From NCBI GenBank assembly GCA_029641185.1, contig JAPWGK010000004.1, positions 558,001 through 622,000 on the forward strand: a stretch of 64,000 nucleotides of DNA, written 5' to 3'. This document shows, piece by piece, positions 1-9,692 of the stretch. Position 1 is the stretch's first letter; every line of letters starts with the position of its first letter. Source of the DNA: Pseudofabraea citricarpa (lineage: Eukaryota > Ascomycota > Leotiomycetes > Helotiales > Dermateaceae). A program made the position numbers and the translations under genes. The notes beneath the pieces are model-generated. The model saw nothing but the letters and a program-made list of their open reading frames with translations. It was not told the DNA's origin and ran no database searches.

Positions 1-820
1 ACTTCCGTATCAGAGAGAGTCTCCCTCAATTCGTCTGGCCATCATCCATCATCCTTTCTCAACAGCCGTCATCAACAGCTGCCACCACCTGCCCACCTGC
101 CCACCTGCCCGCCTCGCCCTTCCAGCAGCTCTCGACTCGACTCGACTCGACTCGACTCACCAGTTGCAGCTCTCGACTAAGCGTCTGCTCTCTGATTTGA
201 CATGCTGGGCCGATTCTGAGTTTGCCAGAGGAATTCCCATCTTACTGCTATTCCTGGCCCCTCCACCACACCTTGAGCTGCTTGCTCTAGACTCTATCTC
301 GCAGTGGCTTGGGATCTGCCTGCGTTCATTCGCCATCAACGCTGTTGAACTCAGAAAACTCAACTGGTTTCCTACGGTGCTGCACTGCAGCTTCAAGCCA
401 CAGGCTTTGACTTCGACTCCACACGTCGTCCATGTCCAGTACTTGAACTCCTGCTTCCTTTTTCTTCGAGGCAAAGCAACTCTGCATACACTCTAACGAC
501 AGTCTGACTGACTCCAATCAACCCCACACAGCCGTCTGCCTGCTCTCAGTCCTCAGTGTTACCACAGGAAACGGCTGCGACTGTTTGCAACAGGCTCTGT
601 TTCTTTTCTTCATATATCTGTCAGACCTTCTCGACGCGACCTAGTCTCCACCCGAGAAGTGCGAATGCTTGGGATACATTAGTCAAATAGATTTCGCATC
701 TGTTCTTTTTCCTTGGATTTTGCAGGAGCCTTCGATTTCCATCCCTTCTGAAAGTGGCTTTCATTTCTTCTTGCCCATCAAATCGCGTCGCATCTAGGGT
801 AACTACTTCTACATCAATTG
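1..820 (+). other. upstream region / long leader of the Zn2Cys6 gene
   Basis: There is no convincing protein gene here. The stretch is C/T-rich and contains a pentanucleotide run (CTCGA)n at about 131-158. It probably holds the promoter and a long 5' leader of the regulator that starts at 821. Short open frames on both strands lack any family resemblance. Confidence 0.5.
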
Positions 821-2321
821 ATGGCAGTCTCTCACCAACAAGTGCCGTATTCAACTTCAAGCATGTGGAATATGGGAGGTTCCCCGCATACCTACACCCC
901 ACCCGGGTCGGAAATGCATCCAACAACTATGGCCTACCAGTATCCTCCACTGTCTGCTGGTCTAGACCCCTCGTCGGCGATGATGCACAACCCGCATGGC
1001 TATCCAACGATGCATTCGCCTTCAGGACCATCCCCATCACCTACGACGTCCAAACATCGAACGGGATCAGTAACTTCCAAGACAGCAAAGATAAAGCGTT
1101 CTTTGTCAACTCCAAATGTTCGTGGGCAGGCTTCTGCTGATGCAGCAGCCTTGGCCTTATCATCGGCAGAGAAAAGACGCAATAAGTTAGGTTACCACCG
1201 GACGTCAATGGCATGTGGTAAGTGAAGGAAGGCGATTGCGAAATCAAGTAGCCCATGAAATTGTGTTTAGCTGACCCTCATCTCAGGCCATTGTCGCCGG
1301 AGGAAAATCAGATGTATACCTTCAGCTGGAGATGCGCAAAACCGATGTGCAAATTGCATCAGACTCAAGAAAGAGTGTAATTTTGTCCCAGTTGACCAGC
1401 AGCAGCAAGATCCTTCGCGCAGAAGCTCCAAAGCTCAAAGCGGTACCGGACAAGCTTCAGAATCATCTTCACCATCAACGTCTTCTGTCCATCTTCCGGA
1501 GCTGCAAAATAACCTTCAGTACACGCATTTGACAATGCCGCCCATTCAGGATGTTGGAGGGTCTGAGGTCAATAGACAAAGAACGGCCAGCTATTCCCCC
1601 GAGATTAGAGGTACTTTGATGGTGTTTGTATTGGTGCCACGCTTTGACTGACAGTACTCTAGGACTGAATCAGTCTCGCACATTTGATTATGGCCAAGGA
1701 TCGTCAAGTTGGCTTTCATCGGACGCCCCCTCTTCAGCGACAAAGATTCAGCCTGAGATGGCACCAGGTTATTGGCGCGGCGCTCCACAAGAGTCGCCCG
1801 TTGCACCAGCCTTTGGTAACAATTATGCTCCTAATTTACAGATTCCACCGCCGCAGAACTGGCCGGGGCAGACAGAGCAGAGTCCTCGTGAAGAAATGGC
1901 CTGGTCAGCGGGTCCCCAGCGTTCAACATCGTACAGTAATCTTGAAGGTCTTAGTTCTCAACAACAGTATTCAGCTTATTCACAGCAACCCTCCCACCAT
2001 ATGGCGGATAATTATACGGCGAAACCACGTATGATGCAATCGAATATGTACCCACCACCACTTGCAAGTTCGGGAGCTCTTTCTGGCCCCGAAAGCGCTC
2101 AACAGCCTTCTGCTGGCCCAATCTCTCACCCTCCGTATCCAGGATGGGCACCGCAGCAGCAGCAGCAACATCAACCACCACCGCAACCGCAGCAACCATA
2201 TGGCGGTGGCTTTCAGCATGGAGGGCAGCCACCCCAGTTCGAAGGCAACAATAGCGGACCACATTATGGTTACAGTGATTCGGCGGGCATGTATCCGGCA
2301 CAAACACATCACGGTCGCTAA
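821..2321 (+). CDS. Zn(II)2Cys6 fungal transcription factor
   Basis: Predicted DNA-binding regulator of 459 aa in three exons: 821-1217, 1287-1610 and 1663-2321. Both introns have GT...AG ends and the phases agree. I chose the ATG at 821 because the frame further upstream has no ATG. The first intron interrupts the zinc cluster right after its first cysteine. Once spliced, the six ligands are C132, C135, C142, C153, C156 and C163, with the basic stretch RRRKIR between C135 and C142. The N-terminus is Ser/Pro/Met-rich. The C-terminal half is low complexity, Gln/Pro/Gly-rich, with a polyQ-P tract near the end (DNA about 2150-2205). No fungal-specific 'middle homology' domain is visible, so it belongs to the short class of zinc-cluster proteins. 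The cluster reminds me of RfeD-like factors, but this is from memory and weak. Targets are unknown. Confidence 0.9.
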
Positions 2322-3274
2322 CAGACGCACCGATCTTTGATATAGATAGAAGATGGTATATTTTAGAGCGTCACTTATTACATATGCAGCAGACGAGGAG
2401 GCCAGAGATTTGGCAACCAGAGCCATGATTAGGTACAACAGGACTACCATGGTGTAATATCACATCACTTGGAACTACTGGAGATCCGTGTATGTGACGG
2501 ACCAGGCATGTATAAGCATACTGGGCATTTACGGAACTAGGATGAGGAAATTTGCGGTCTTGCTTTATACCATACCATACTCCCAACCAAGGCAACAAAG
2601 AGCAGACGATTGCACGAAGCGAAGCGACATGACGGGCCAGGCCAGAGCTGTTCTCACGAGGAAATGGGAGGATAACGGATAGGACAGGGGGAGTCTTTGG
2701 AACTTGGGAATAAGGGGAAAGGGATGGAAGAGGGAAGGGTGTTTTTGCGACAAGGCAGGATGAGGGGGGATGGCTCGCTGGCATTTTTGGCTCGGTGCTC
2801 TAAATCGCGACGAATTAATGAAATATACACACCAATGCAATACGCTTTACATATGCATAACATGATCTGGCTAGTAGGGAGTAACTGTTATTAGTCGCCT
2901 AGTGAGTTGGCGAAGTGGGATCAAGTAAAGTGAAGCAAGCCATACACACACGCATGCATGCATGTACCTAGGCATGTAAGTATAGGTGGTGCTCATATCA
3001 CTGAGCAATTCGGAACGCGAGCTGAAAAACGAGTGGCTGGCTTTTGGTGGAGCACGTCGATTTCACCTTCAGGTAAATCTACCGTCTACCGGTTTCTCTA
3101 CCGGTCTCTTATTCACGTATGCAATTTCAACTGGCCAATGACGATCGGATAATCTTGCGAGCTTAATTTATAAAAAATCCCGTGGAGGTCTGTCTGTCTT
3201 GTCTTGTCGGTCTGACATGTATCAAGATTTCTGGAGTTGCTATAGGTAGGTAGGTAGATACTATATATAAACAC

Positions 3275-3300
3275 ATGGTATGGTATGGTATGGTATGGTA
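3275..3300. repeat. ATGGT pentanucleotide microsatellite
   Basis: About five perfect tandem copies of a 5-bp unit. The run is noncoding and is followed about 55 bp later by a hexanucleotide run. Confidence 0.9.
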
Positions 3301-3356
3301 CCTATGGTACGGTGTGCAGTCTTCCAGGCAGCAGGCAACAGGCAGCCAGCAACCAA

Positions 3357-3393
3357 GCCAGTGCCAGTGCCAGTGCCAGTGCCAGTGCCAGTG
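3357..3393. repeat. GCCAGT hexanucleotide microsatellite
   Basis: About six perfect tandem copies of a 6-bp unit in noncoding DNA. Confidence 0.9.
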
Positions 3394-3884
3394 TTCGTGT
3401 CGGTGGCTTGCTGTAATAGCAGCAAATGATATATGCTATATGCTTATCATTGACTTTTTGCCTAGAAGGTAGGTTGGCAGGTCTAAGCGGAGCCGCCGCT
3501 TGAGCCTATCTTGTTTAAAGACTTGTAACAAAGGTTGTGTTATGTGAGAAGCGGCAGCTAATCGAATTGGAGTTGAAGGGCTTGTCAGCATTTAACGAGG
3601 AGAGGATTTCAACCTCATGTCTCTTGCTGGCTACTTCTTACATGCTCCTACATGCCCTGCCCTTGCGCCGAACACCAGACGTTCTTTTGAGACATCTTCT
3701 CAAGAGTCATCATCACTCGTGTGCCAGTAGATGTGACTCTACTCGGTACTCGTATTACGACTTACGAGGCCAAGTCGACCTCATCAAAGCGTTTGGTAGG
3801 TGGTTTCCCCAGCCCTCAAAACCTCACCGACAGAAATCTTGAAGCCACCCATGCATCCCCAGTTGAGTTACGATGCGACTGCAC

Positions 3885-4457
3885 CTACTCCTCCGTACCC
3901 AATTTCAACGTCAGTGCCAGCAGACTCGCATACGCAGCGACCGTGAGGGCTGTCAGAACGACAACCGCATTGCCCGAAGTGCGGAACTTCTTGACATTGA
4001 GGCCATCCTCCCCAACCTCGCTGAAGAACTGGCGGTTGCCCTCCCAGCGCCGGTACATGCTGACCATGAGGATGCCCGCGCCGTACGTGGCGAACAGCGC
4101 GCCGATCGAGTAGAACTCGGCCGTGAAGATCTTCAGCACCACGAGCGCGAACGAGAACTGGCCCAGCGCCGTGCGCACATATGCTCCTTCAAAGGTGCGC
4201 TGCGCGGCTCGGATCTCAACTAACCTGTGAAAAGGGAGGCAGAGTAAGCACGTGTTGGTCAGTTAATCAATTGGTGTTTGGTTCTGCCCCGTTCTTTTTC
4301 CCTCTTTCTAGAACTGCGAGGGAAGGGGGAGAGACTTTGAAGGTGAGGCTAAAGTAACATACTCTTGTGCTGTGAGGATGACAGATCGAGCGCGGTGAAG
4401 TCGCAGGTGAAGCCTATCTTCCGGATGAGGCTGTACAGCATTTAGTATCTCGTGCAT
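3885..4457 (-). CDS. DUF202 family small membrane protein
   Basis: Predicted 144-aa membrane protein in two exons, 4363-4457 and 3885-4224, with a GTATGT donor. The conserved core RAAQRTFEGAYVRTALGQF followed by three hydrophobic segments and the RRxxGNRQFF loop is typical of fungal DUF202/YidH-like proteins. A short intron-separated N-terminal exon precedes it. The function is unknown in the family; it is an integral membrane protein with the N-terminal region probably cytosolic. The first exon is the uncertain part. Just inside it, a branch-like ACTAAAT followed by TACAG could be the 3' end of another intron, so the true start may lie further upstream. The gene is divergent from the dUTPase gene, with about 700 bp between the starts. 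Confidence 0.75.
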
Positions 4458-5165
4458 TTTCAATCCTTCTCTTTCTCGTCAATGGCAAGTAGGAAGGGTA
4501 AACAAACCTCTAGGAATGCAAGGAATCTGGTAGAAATGGGTGACGGCATGTTTTCTGCGTGGGAGTGGTGGGTTACGTCGCCGTCGTTGTGGTTGTGGTT
4601 GCAAGGAATGTGATCGAGATTGGTTCCGGAGTGTGGGGTAGAAGGAGGAATCGCCGGGAACTTGCTGTGCTTACGTGAGACTGATAGATTAAGAAGCTCA
4701 CCACCCATCTACCCATGTAGCATCTGCCGACCATTTTGAACATATCATTCTTTTGAAGACTTACAGCTTCTATTCAAGAGCGAGTTTCCTCGGTGATGGC
4801 TTATCCCTCCAATGGTCTGAAATAAAACAATGATTATACAAACCAAATGCAGTGCAAGTATATCACGAATCCTTGCTCCCTTGCTCTACAAGTAAGGTCT
4901 CGTCCTCGCTCCATCGTATCCTTCCTCATCCTCGCTGATTGGCCATCCGAAACCGAGCTCAGCGAGATGAGCAGAGATGCAACAAAAACAGCCAGCCTAC
5001 CTATCAAGAGGGAAGACCCCTGAGGGCACAAGTTGGCCATCACGTGATGAAGAGGAAACGCGTCTCTCGCCATAATGTCGCGTTCGCGTCTTTCACTCCG
5101 CTCACCGCGCAATCAACCAGCCAAATCAATCAATCGAAACAGATCAAACATTCCCTCACCACCAA
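4458..5165. other. divergent promoter region, DUF202 gene / dUTPase
   Basis: About 700 bp between two divergent starts. No protein gene is supported. The dUTPase-proximal end holds a cluster of MCB-like sites (separate entry). Confidence 0.6.
5058..5089 (+). promoter_or_regulatory. MCB (MluI box) cluster upstream of dUTPase
   Basis: Three CGCG-core hexamers lie within 32 bp: ACGCGT at 5058-5063, and TCGCGT (reverse of ACGCGA) at 5078-5083 and 5084-5089. They sit about 75-110 bp before the dUTPase ATG. In yeasts ACGCGT is bound by the MBF/DSC1 complex that switches on S-phase genes. Binding here is inferred. Confidence 0.6.
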
Positions 5166-5771
5166 ATGGAAAATCCCATCACGACGAACATCACATCTCC
5201 ACCAACATCACCTCTCCCCAAAAGACAAAAACCCAATCCGACCAACATGTCCGACTCCATCGCAGCCCCGACCGCAGCAGTTACAAACCTCGACACCTCT
5301 CCACCTCTCTTGATCAAGAAACTTTCACCTAAAGCCCGTCTCCCTACACGAGGCAGCGCCTTCGCCGCCGGGTACGACATCTACGCATCGCAAGATACTG
5401 TGGTTCCCGCACGAGGAAAAGTATTAGTCGATACGGATATCAGTATGGCTGTGCCAGCCGGAACATGTAATTTTTTTCCCTCTTCGATTTAAATGCTGAT
5501 GCTAATCTTGGTTGTAGATGGACGGATCGCACCACGATCGGGATTAGCGTCTAAGCATATGATTGATACGGGAGCGGGGGTCATCGATGCTGATTATCGC
5601 GGCCAGGTTAAGGTGCTGCTGTTTAACCACGCTGAGAAGGACTTTGAGGTGAAGGAGGGCGATCGCGTTGCACAGCTTGTATTAGAGAGGATCTATACCC
5701 CTGAGGTGGTCGAGGTAGAGGCACTTGAGGAGAGTGTGAGAGGTGCGGGCGGGTTTGGAAGCACTGGTTGA
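5166..5771 (+). CDS. DUT1: deoxyuridine 5'-triphosphate nucleotidohydrolase (dUTPase)
   Basis: Hydrolyses dUTP to dUMP and pyrophosphate. This keeps uracil out of DNA and supplies dUMP for thymidylate synthesis. There are two exons, 5166-5466 and 5518-5771 (51-nt intron, phase agrees), giving 184 aa. All five trimeric dUTPase motifs are visible in order: [37 protein letters not shown], and the glycine-rich [10 protein letters not shown] at the very C-terminus. The intron falls between motifs 1 and 2. The N-terminal extension of about 45 residues before the conserved fold is Ser/Thr/Pro-rich. A second in-frame ATG (MSDS) at 5247 could give a shorter form lacking most of it. MCB-like sites upstream suggest S-phase expression. 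Confidence 0.96.
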
Positions 5772-6008
5772 AGAAAGGCCGAAAAGAGGAAGAAAAAGGA
5801 AAAGCATGTGTTTAATGAATGATATAACGGAGCCTATCATGGACTTACTTTGGGATTGGCATATTAGAAAAGTAAGCATCCCTGCTGTAGAAAAGCACCA
5901 AGAAGAAATAAAGATAGAAAAACTCTAAGATGATTGATTTTTATGACTTACTGTGAATGCTATGGCCCTATGCATGTAAACCGAATCCAAAAGAAAAGCG
6001 AAAAAGTT

Positions 6009-7222
6009 CTATACATTCTCGGCCTTGAATCTTACTTCGGGATTCATCAGGCAATCCAGATTCCGCACCATGCGAACCTCATATGCCTTTGATTTAACCA
6101 ATCTCAACTCCTTGTCATCAACCTCGCGGTCCTTGGCTCGAAAAACCTCCATCTCTTTGTCTCCTTTTTGCTTCGTCCGTGTCAATACTCCTTGCATGCT
6201 TGCTAATACCTTCTCAGCTGCTTTCGCAAGAGGTAACTCCGGTGCATTGACTTCATCCCCACTTAACCAAGCAGCCGTTTCTGAAAGACCTTCTGTATTA
6301 TACACAGCTTTGCGCAGACGGACCACCATAAGCGCCGCAAACATATCTCCTGTCCCGCTGAAGAAACAATCTAATGCTGGAACTTTGATTCTAAAAATGC
6401 GTGGGGTGCCGGAGGAGGTCATTGATGATCCAACAACAGAAAGTGATGGCTCAGCTCCTGGTCCATTTAGTGATGGTATGGAGGTAATGACGATATGAGG
6501 GATTCGATAGGTTTCATGGAGCGTAGTAATAGCCTGCTTCAAAGAATCCATATCGGTGATTTTGACTCCTGACAATGTCCTGGTTCAGATTAGCAACAAT
6601 TTCTTCTCCTCTTTTATTAGCAGCCATACTCCGCCTCAAATTGGTTGGGTAATATCAGATCCGCGTCCTTAATCATATTCTTATATGCAGGAACAACATC
6701 CTCAGCAACGTATAATCTTCCATTGTCGCCCATAACGGGATCGAGAATCCAGAAGAAGCTGCCTGGCTTCAAGGTAGCCTTGTATTTTAACTCCCGAGCC
6801 ATAACTGCCACGGCCTGCACGACCTCTGCGCCGGGAAGATATCCCGAGAGCATCATGTTGAAATCGTCCAGGTGTGAGTCTTTTAAGCCCTGGTACATCT
6901 CGGTGACCTCGGACGCGGGCGTCTTCTTTCCTTTCGCTTGTCCATATCCCAAGTGGTTGCTGAAGTTGACCGTGTTCAGTGCTGCGACTTCGCATCCTAG
7001 TGATTGCATAACAAAACCCGCCATGGTGTTTCCAACATATCTATGCGCAGGCTTCAGTCTCGGAGAATCGGTGAGATGCTTTACAAGGTAGACTCACCCA
7101 TAGACAACCTTTCAGCACAATTAGTCTCTTCCCCGCGGACGCAATGAAAGTGGTATCCCTACATGACTGGCGACAGCGAGTACGCGTGTCTCAGGGACTG
7201 GAAGATCTGCTGGAGCGGACAT
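6009..7222 (-). CDS. BUD16: pyridoxal kinase
   Basis: Phosphorylates pyridoxal, pyridoxine or pyridoxamine with ATP in the vitamin B6 salvage pathway (cytosol). The model has four exons: 7163-7222, an 11-nt microexon 7098-7108, 6630-7040 and 6009-6579, giving 350 aa. The microexon is needed to restore the conserved start of the fold: it turns ASH plus GYVGN into ASHVVYGYVGN, matching the SHVVHGYVGN strand of pyridoxal kinases. Other family marks are NHLGYGQ..KG, LDPVMGDNGRLYV, LPNQFEAE, and the PfkB-type signature FFSGTGDMFAAL with the catalytic Asp in GTGD. Introns are 54, 57 and 50 nt. The size fits the Bud16/Bud17 group. The ortholog choice between Bud16 and Bud17 is uncertain; the enzyme class is not. 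Confidence 0.93.
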
Positions 7223-8085
7223 TTGAGAGAAAGTGGGGTAGATAAACTGTATCCGATGTTATTTGCGACAAGATATGCGATCTGGTTGTCTAATGTAGAC
7301 TGCTGGAGAGATTGTGAAAGATGTTAGGGGAGAATCGTAAGCAAGAATGCGTGAAATGACTCTTAAAACCTGGGGAGAAATAATTTCTTATCTGCTCGGT
7401 CACCAAAAAGGCGTCTGACGTTTAGCGGCAGGGATTCCATACTTTACCCCGCGCTAGCGAGTAGTCCCGAAAAAGATAAATGGAAGTATTATATCCCTTT
7501 AAGGAAGTTAATATGTACCGATTACGTTCGATAATAGTAATAATAACGATAAGGTAATAATGCCAGGTATTATACGGCTTAAAGTATACTTAGGAGTACC
7601 ATATTAAGTATATAAGTAATATACAAGTAGTATATATACAAGTAGTATATATACAAGTAGTATATATACAAGTAGTATATATACAAGTAGTATATATATA
7701 AGTAGTATATATATAAGTAATAATAGTAGTTTATTATAATATATAGGTAGTACATAGACAGTATATAGGCGGAGCAGCTACTATAGTATAAACTACAGTA
7801 GTACGTGCTTCCTCCAGTATAAGCTCTGAAATCACATAGTTAAAGGCTACATAACATAACCCAAGATAAATGACAACTTGGGGAACGTGGCTGATCATGA
7901 TGTGTTGCTTCTGCTTGGTTGTTATTATGTCCTACATAGAAATTCTTCTGCATCCCTTCATATTGTGCAGCGCTAGTAAGGCTCGGCAGTCAATCATATC
8001 CATAAGACAACCCACACGCCGCATTTATTATGCTTAACCTATCATGTCTTGATTCATTACCATAGTCTTTCTTTTCTCCAACACT
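7223..8085. other. AT-rich intergenic region with minisatellite
   Basis: Between the start of the pyridoxal kinase gene and the end of the PCNA gene. From about 7490 to 7800 it is strongly AT-rich with a 15-bp tandem repeat (separate entry). No gene is supported. Confidence 0.6.
7621..7719. repeat. 15-bp AT-rich tandem repeat
   Basis: About six and a half copies of the unit ATACAAGTAGTATAT. The first five are identical and the last two have C changed to T (atataag...). It sits in a local AT-rich island. Confidence 0.92.
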
Positions 8086-9099
8086 TTATTCCTCGTCACC
8101 AATCTGCAAAAGTTCGTTAGCAATTGTATGAGGTGAGAAATTGAGCGCTGCATGTGTACCTTAGGAGCCAAGTAGAATCTGAGATAACTACTTCCGGCGA
8201 GGGCATACTCCACGAGAAGCGGTACCTCGTTAGACAAACAGAGCTTAACAGAGCCTGAAAGACCAGAAGCTTTGCAGAAATTGACGAGATATTTGAGTGA
8301 GAAGGTGAGGGAGACAGGCTCGGTGAGCTCGATGTCAACATTCTGTGCCGGCTTGTCGACATTTGTGTGACTTCGTAGAGTGACAGCTCCATTACCAATA
8401 TCACCAGTGCAAGAAAACTTGACACCATCCTTAGATGCCTCAATGGAAACTAGATGGTAATATTAGTCAAAGTCTCGTGTAGCCGAGAGAAAACGCACCT
8501 GACTCGGAAAGAGCCATGAGATCCAAGCAGATTCTCTTGAATTCGGAAGAAGGCATAGAGATAGTGGCAGCATACTCAGTATCTGGAATACCCAAGTGCT
8601 CCTGATCAATATCCATAAGCTTCAAATCATACTCGCTCAATCTATCGTTGTCGCTAGCCTCAAAGACAAGGTTGAGAACATCAGGTGCGTCGTCTGCCTT
8701 GAGCGTGAGAATATCTTCGCCCTGCGCAGCACGGAGAACCTTTGTTAGGGAGGTGAGGTTGACACCGAGAGCCACGTTGCGATCGCATCGGTATGGCGCA
8801 AAACTCTCAGCCTTGAGCATCATCGAAACGAGGGCGACATGTGAGTTGTCCATAGCCTGTAGGGCAATTCCAGAGTCATTGCAATCGAAATTGCAGTCTT
8901 GTACCAAGTCCTTGATCGCATCGACCACCTTTGAAAGTTAACATCGTTGAGAGAGTACCTCTGCATGGCGGCATACCTTTTTCAGGAGGTCGGCTTGTTC
9001 GAGGCGTGCTTCCAACACTGAACACAAAAGTTAGTATCGTCATCGACGGTGAGGGGTACCATCCTCTGCTCGGGGATTGGTTGCCAAGATAGACTCACT
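8086..9099 (-). CDS. POL30: proliferating cell nuclear antigen (PCNA sliding clamp)
   Basis: Trimeric ring that tethers DNA polymerases delta and epsilon and repair factors to DNA in the nucleus. The spliced model gives 259 aa, the usual PCNA length. Exons: the A of the start codon at 9099, then 8977-9017, 8499-8928, 8160-8449 and 8086-8103. The family N-terminus [22 protein letters not shown] is only produced if the ATG is split A|TG by an 81-nt intron with a GTGAGT donor and TTCAG acceptor. Visible marks are the DNA-facing signature with [10 protein letters not shown], the interdomain loop [15 protein letters not shown] that receives PIP-box partners, and the C-terminal LAPKIGDEE. The last exon is only 18 nt including the stop. 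MCB-like sites lie upstream. Confidence 0.97.
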
Positions 9100-9214
9100 C
9101 TTGTTAAACTTGTAGTAGAGCTGAGGGGTTGTTATGTGGTCGGTGTGAGATTTGGAGTTGGCTCTGCAGAAGTTGAAGGTTTGCGGTTGCGATGGAGAGA
9201 TGAAGTTCTGCGAG

Positions 9215-9272
9215 ACGCGACTGAAAGAGGGACAGCAAAATTAGCGCGAGCGCGCAACGCGAATCGACGCGT
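9215..9272 (-). promoter_or_regulatory. MCB (MluI box) cluster upstream of PCNA
   Basis: A perfect palindromic ACGCGT at 9267-9272 and two ACGCGA half-matches at 9215-9220 and 9257-9262. They lie about 115-175 bp upstream of the split start codon. They match the MBF/DSC1 target found in yeast S-phase promoters. Function is inferred. Confidence 0.6.
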
Positions 9273-9692
9273 AAATGGAACACTCGCTTAAACCCCTTTC
9301 CCAGCCATGTGTTTGTGCAACCACTTAAGACTGAGTGGAGTATGTAACACCTCAGGTACCTATACGTAACTCAGCAGATTTTGAGAGCCAAAATCAAAGC
9401 CAAATACGCAAAGGCATCAAAGAAATCATTTCAATATACAAAAAGCTGATCAGCACTACTCATATCGCCTCCTCGACCGATGAAGTTTATAAGTTCTTTA
9501 TTAACTGATTCCAATTAATTTTGAAACTGAACCCGTGCCTATGTTTACTCACAACACCATGCATGATAACGGATGTTCCTTTCTTATCTATGCTATCCTA
9601 CGCTCGCTAAAAAAATAAAATGCTCATTTCCTGCAATTCCATAATTTCCGTGCAGCTAGCTCAGCATCTGCTGTGATAATATCGATATACAA
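9273..9692. other. intergenic region, PCNA upstream / transporter 3' side
   Basis: About 420 bp between the PCNA promoter sites and the stop codon of the sugar transporter. I see no gene or clear repeat. Confidence 0.5.

Larger units (their letters stand above)
2322..3884. other. intergenic region with microsatellites
   Basis: No supported gene. It holds the 3' end of the zinc-cluster gene and then simple-sequence DNA: (ATGGT)n at about 3275-3300 and (GCCAGT)n at about 3357-3393. The open frames here are driven by those repeats. Confidence 0.5.

Noticed and set aside
3273..3472. 65-aa frame with repeated MVWYG and QCQCQC
   Set aside because: Driven entirely by the ATGGT and GCCAGT microsatellites.
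7490..7800. Relic transposon
   Set aside because: No terminal repeats, coding remnant or target duplication visible; only AT-rich DNA with a minisatellite.
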